A stretch of 64,000 bases of DNA from Pseudomonas sp. dw_612 (GTDB lineage Bacteria > Pseudomonadota > Gammaproteobacteria > Pseudomonadales > Pseudomonadaceae), in assembly GCF_018449725.1 (NCBI RefSeq), contig NZ_JAAVVC010000006.1:124001-188000 (forward strand), written 5' to 3'. This document shows positions 62,267 through 64,000 of this stretch, one piece after another; position 1 is the stretch's first letter, and the number at the start of each line of letters is the position of its first letter. Position numbers and translations under genes: made by a program. Below the pieces are notes generated by a model that did not search any database, was not told the DNA's origin, and saw only the letters and a program-made list of their open reading frames with translations.

Positions 62267-64000
62267 TCAACGGACTTTGAACCGCCCCATGATCGCGCTC
62301 ACGCGGCTATTCGCTTCCAGCAACTGCTGGGTATTGAGTTCGCTGGCGTGACCGCTTTTCACCAGTTCATCCACCATGTGGCGGATCTGCACCATGCTGC
62401 GGTTGATTTCTTCGGTCACTGCGCTTTGCTGTTCAGCGGCGGTGGCGATCTGGGTGCTCAGGCTGTTGATGTGGCTGACGGAGCCGGCCATTTCATCCAG
62501 GCCGGAGTTCACCCGCGCCGTCGCATCGGCGGCGGACTGGCAACTGGCCTGGGTGTTTTCCATGGCCGCCACCGACGAACTCACGCCTTGGGTCAGGCGT
62601 TTGAGCATTTCGTTGATTTCCGAGGTACTGGCCTGGGTCCGGGCGGCGAGGGCGCGGACTTCATCGGCCACCACCGCAAAGCCACGGCCCTGTTCACCGG
62701 CACGCGCCGCTTCAATCGCTGCGTTGAGCGCCAACAGGTTGGTTTGCCCGGCAATCGCGCCGATCACCCCGAGAATCTCGGTGATCCGCTGCGCGTCCTG
62801 CTGCATGTTTTCGACTTTATGGGTGGCGCTGGCCACTTCTTCGATCAACGCCACCACACTGCTGGAGGCTTCGCCGACCACCACCCGCGAGCGATCCGCG
62901 TGTTCGCTGGCGCGCTGGGTGAACGACGCGGTTTCGGCGGCGTTGTGCGCCACGCTGTCGGCGGTGGAACTCATTTCGGTGATGGCGGTAACGGTCTGAT
63001 CGGTTTCCGAGGCGTGACGCACCAGGATCTGACTGGTGTGCGCCGAGGTCCGTTGCAGGTTGTCCAGGCTCGACGCCATGGCGCCGGTGGCCTGGGTCAC
63101 TTCGCCGATCATGTTCTGCAAGTAGATGATGAACGCGTTGACCGAGTGGCCGATGGCCCCCAACTCGTCCTCGGCGCGGATGGTGATGCGTTTGGTCAGG
63201 TCGGCATCGCCGGCAGACAACGCGTCAATGTTGGCCTTGAGGATTTTCATGCGGTGGATTAACTGGCGGATCGCGTAGATCTGCAGCAGCACCAGCAGGA
63301 TCACCATCGGAATCTGCAGCAGGCTCAAGGTGTTCAGGACATCGTCACGCTGAGCGGTGATCAGTTTGGTCGGCAGGGCGGTGGCGAGGTACCACGGCGT
63401 GCCTTCGATCGGGCGCATGAAGAAGGTACTGGCTTCGCCATTGTTGTCGAATTCGACCCGTTGCGCCTTGTCGCGGTTTTGCAGGCCGGCCTTGACCTGG
63501 CTGGCGAATGGCGAGCCACCGGCCAGCTCACTGATGTTCTTCAGCACGACCGGCCCGCTGATACGCGAGCTGTTGCTGATGATTTTGCCGTCGGCCTCGA
63601 CGATCAGCATTTCGGCGCCGAGGTCTTTCTCTTTGCGAGCGATCAGGTCGTTGAAGAAGCCCAGAGTCACGTCGATGGTCGACACGCCGTAAGCCGCGCC
63701 GTTTTTCTGGATGGCCATCGCGCAGTTGGTGCGTGGCTCGGCGCTGGCGTCATCTTTATAGGCCGCGGCCCAGGCGCACTGGCCGCGCGGGGTCGCCATG
63801 CCGCCCTTGTACCAGGTCTGGTCGTAGTAGTTGGGCGCGGCGTCGCTGTTCCAGAAGGTGTTCACCGCCAGTTTGCCGGAGCTGTCGCGGTGCCAGAAGG
63901 TGCTGAACTTGTTGCGTCCCGCTTCACGCTGGCCAGGCAATGGCCAGATCCCGCCGCCGAACACTTTCAGCTCGCCGTACTGGTCCACCAGGCCTGGCAG
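62267..64000 (-). CDS. Methyl-accepting chemotaxis protein (5' end cut by window edge)
   Basis: Only the last 577 residues lie in the window; the start is beyond 64000, and the GTG at 63988 should not be taken as the start because the frame continues upstream. The N-terminal part looks like a dCache periplasmic sensor ([20 protein letters not shown]). A membrane helix follows (about 63265-63330), then a HAMP domain and the signalling hairpin [20 protein letters not shown]. It is a chemoreceptor for an unknown ligand. A GRFKVR C-terminus means that there is no CheR-binding pentapeptide. Confidence 0.92.
   Translation of the reverse strand: MPGLVDQYGELKVFGGGIWPLPGQREAGRNKFSTFWHRDSSGKLAVNTFWNSDAAPNYYDQTWYKGGMATPRGQCAWAAAYKDDASAEPRTNCAMAIQKNGAAYGVSTIDVTLGFFNDLIARKEKDLGAEMLIVEADGKIISNSSRISGPVVLKNISELAGGSPFASQVKAGLQNRDKAQRVEFDNNGEASTFFMRPIEGTPWYLATALPTKLITAQRDDVLNTLSLLQIPMVILLVLLQIYAIRQLIHRMKILKANIDALSAGDADLTKRITIRAEDELGAIGHSVNAFIIYLQNMIGEVTQATGAMASSLDNLQRTSAHTSQILVRHASETDQTVTAITEMSSTADSVAHNAAETASFTQRASEHADRSRVVVGEASSSVVALIEEVASATHKVENMQQDAQRITEILGVIGAIAGQTNLLALNAAIEAARAGEQGRGFAVVADEVRALAARTQASTSEINEMLKRLTQGVSSSVAAMENTQASCQSAADATARVNSGLDEMAGSVSHINSLSTQIATAAEQQSAVTEEINRSMVQIRHMVDELVKSGHASELNTQQLLEANSRVSAIMGRFKVR

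Noticed and set aside
63986..63988. A GTG that could be the start of the chemoreceptor gene
   Set aside because: The frame stays open to the window end, and the sensor domain is incomplete without further upstream residues.

Overview
This is a GC-rich chromosomal window that looks like a member of the Pseudomonas fluorescens group. The grounds are the many GTGGGAGCGGGCTTGCTCGCGAA-type REP/REPIN repeats, a muxABC-opmB efflux operon with Pseudomonas architecture, and the Pseudomonas-type trehalose/alpha-glucan cluster. I saw no rRNA, tRNA, CRISPR array, phage or transposase gene.

Layout. (1) 1-5.9 kb, minus strand: two outer-membrane barrel proteins of the phenol-degradation-MetA (SphA-like) type flank two secreted DUF1254/DUF1214 proteins. 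A 31-residue small ORF and a MoxR-type AAA ATPase cut by the window edge follow. (2) 6-8.9 kb: a low-GC orphan gene, a YciI-like protein, an SRPBCC protein and thiol peroxidase tpx. (3) 9-18 kb: muxA-muxB-muxC-opmB, a tripartite RND pump with two different RND subunits, whose genes all overlap by ATGA. (4) 18-27.3 kb: an MHYT-GGDEF-EAL cyclic-di-GMP protein, an SDR, a Kelch protein, a MocR-type regulator, the CcoG cytochrome-oxidase accessory protein, and small or membrane proteins. Two inverted copies of a ~165 bp MITE-like repeat lie here.

(5) 27.4-58.3 kb is the core. On the plus strand, glgE, a treS-maltokinase fusion and glgB turn trehalose into maltose, maltose-1-phosphate and branched alpha-glucan. 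Converging from the other side on the minus strand, glgA, treZ, malQ, treY, a DUF2934 gene and glgX build and trim linear alpha-glucan and release trehalose from it. The minus-strand operon continues, one base after glgX, into an undescribed four-gene cassette with ATGA overlaps: an acyl-CoA-dehydrogenase-like protein, a PIG-L deacetylase, a NodS-like methyltransferase and a family 2 glycosyltransferase. Further on come a second PIG-L paralogue that has lost two catalytic residues, an endonuclease/exonuclease/phosphatase protein, and three autotransporter-barrel genes. Two of these are recent tandem duplicates and one lacks a passenger. No glgC or glgP lies in the window.

(6) 58.3-64 kb, minus strand: a D-2-hydroxyacid dehydrogenase, a secreted alpha/beta hydrolase, a DUF411 and YqaA pair, and a chemoreceptor cut by the window end.

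The best candidate for an undescribed system is the glgX-linked dehydrogenase/deacetylase/methyltransferase/glycosyltransferase cassette together with its apparent PIG-L pseudoenzyme (43.3-47.3 kb). All functional assignments rest on motifs and context read by eye; no database search was run.
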